Shown piece by piece: positions 5,569 through 5,750 of a DNA stretch of 5,750 nucleotides (positions are counted from its first letter, which is position 1; each line of letters begins with the position of its first letter). A program made the position numbers and the translations under genes. Source of the DNA: JAAZIN01 sp964464625 (GTDB taxonomy: Bacteria; Bacillota; Dethiobacteria; DTU022); contig CAYXKD010000107.1 of the NCBI GenBank assembly GCA_964464625.1, positions 1 to 5,750 on the forward strand. The letters are read 5' to 3'. The notes beneath the pieces were generated by a model. The model was not told where the DNA came from. It saw nothing but the letters and a program-made list of their open reading frames with translations, and made no database searches.

Positions 5569-5583
5569 CCCTTTCTTTTTCAG

Positions 5584-5750
5584 CTAACGCAGAGGTGATG
5601 GGGTCAACTCTTTGAATTGCTCCGCCGTCTCCTGCATAATCCGGCTAAATTCACCGGTTTCGGAAAAAGAGAGTTCAATATAAGCAATCCGGCCAGCACC
5701 GAGGCCTAATTCTTCCAAAATTGCATTCACGTGGGCGATCCGTTTCTGAA
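5584..5750 (-). CDS. C-terminal fragment of an MvhD/FlpD-like hydrogenase iron-sulfur (delta) subunit, 5' end outside the window
   Basis: The minus strand encodes 54 complete residues up to TAG at 5584-5586, with no stop back to the window edge. The segment has KRIAHVNAILEELGLGAGRI, then IAYIELSFSETGEFSRI, and ends KELTPSPLR. This follows the closing part of the MvhD/FlpD family, where a helix leading to an LLEEIGL...ER pattern is followed by a helix and a final LGPNPL-like turn. MvhD proteins carry a [2Fe-2S] cluster and pass electrons between hydrogenases or other donors and heterodisulfide reductase-type HdrA flavoproteins. The cysteines that would prove this lie outside the window. The absence of a frameshift and the presence of a terminator argue for an intact gene. 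The call rests on pattern memory over a short stretch, so it is moderate. Confidence 0.6.
   Translation of the reverse strand, partial: QKRIAHVNAILEELGLGAGRIAYIELSFSETGEFSRIMQETAEQFKELTPSPLR

Noticed and set aside
1..5750. CRISPR arrays, insertion sequences, phage genes or toxin-antitoxin pairs
   Set aside because: No spaced direct repeats, transposase motifs, terminal inverted repeats or small paired genes were found on either strand.

Overview
This window reads as a chromosomal housekeeping segment from an anaerobic, probably endospore-forming Clostridia-type Firmicute. The Desulfotomaculum/Pelotomaculum/Moorella kind of organism is my best guess, not a proof. The reasons are a dnaG-sigA operon with a sequence matching the sporulation sigma-H promoter consensus in front of it, purine-rich Shine-Dalgarno sites, a stand-alone methionine-synthase-type reactivation domain, and the tail of an MvhD/FlpD-type electron-transfer protein. 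The last two are common in organisms that use corrinoid and methyl-tetrahydrofolate chemistry.

Layout from left to right: (1) 22-759, plus strand, a MetH reactivation-domain-like protein with a cysteine-rich tail. (2) 791-1840, minus strand, a radical SAM protein with a SPASM-like cysteine-rich C-terminus. It converges on gene 1, and a 12-bp hairpin covers both gene ends. (3) 1905-1979, minus strand, tRNA-Asn(GTT) with encoded CCA and a near-perfect sigma-A promoter (TTGACG, 17 bp, TATAAT). The radical SAM gene begins 64 nt downstream of the tRNA. (4) 2019-2275, a non-coding interval with several inverted repeats and a possible plus-strand promoter. (5) 2276-5237, minus strand, dnaG followed by sigA, overlapping by 8 nt. 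(6) 5238-5583, the dnaG leader, the sigma-H promoter match and a hairpin terminator. (7) 5584-5750, minus strand, the C-terminal end of an MvhD-like gene that continues beyond the window.

DnaG (replication priming) and SigA (principal sigma factor) form the classic macromolecular synthesis operon. The overlap and the strong sigA ribosome binding site inside the dnaG 3' end suggest translational coupling. The sigma-H match would raise both proteins on entry to stationary phase or sporulation, as known for sigA in Bacillus subtilis. The flanking MetH-activation-like and MvhD-like genes suggest corrinoid/C1 and hydrogen/heterodisulfide redox metabolism, but the window does not show their operons in full. 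I saw no CRISPR array, insertion sequence, prophage gene or other clearly novel multi-gene system. The most interesting signals are the sigma-H promoter match, the tRNA/radical SAM arrangement, and the structured interval at 2035-2184.
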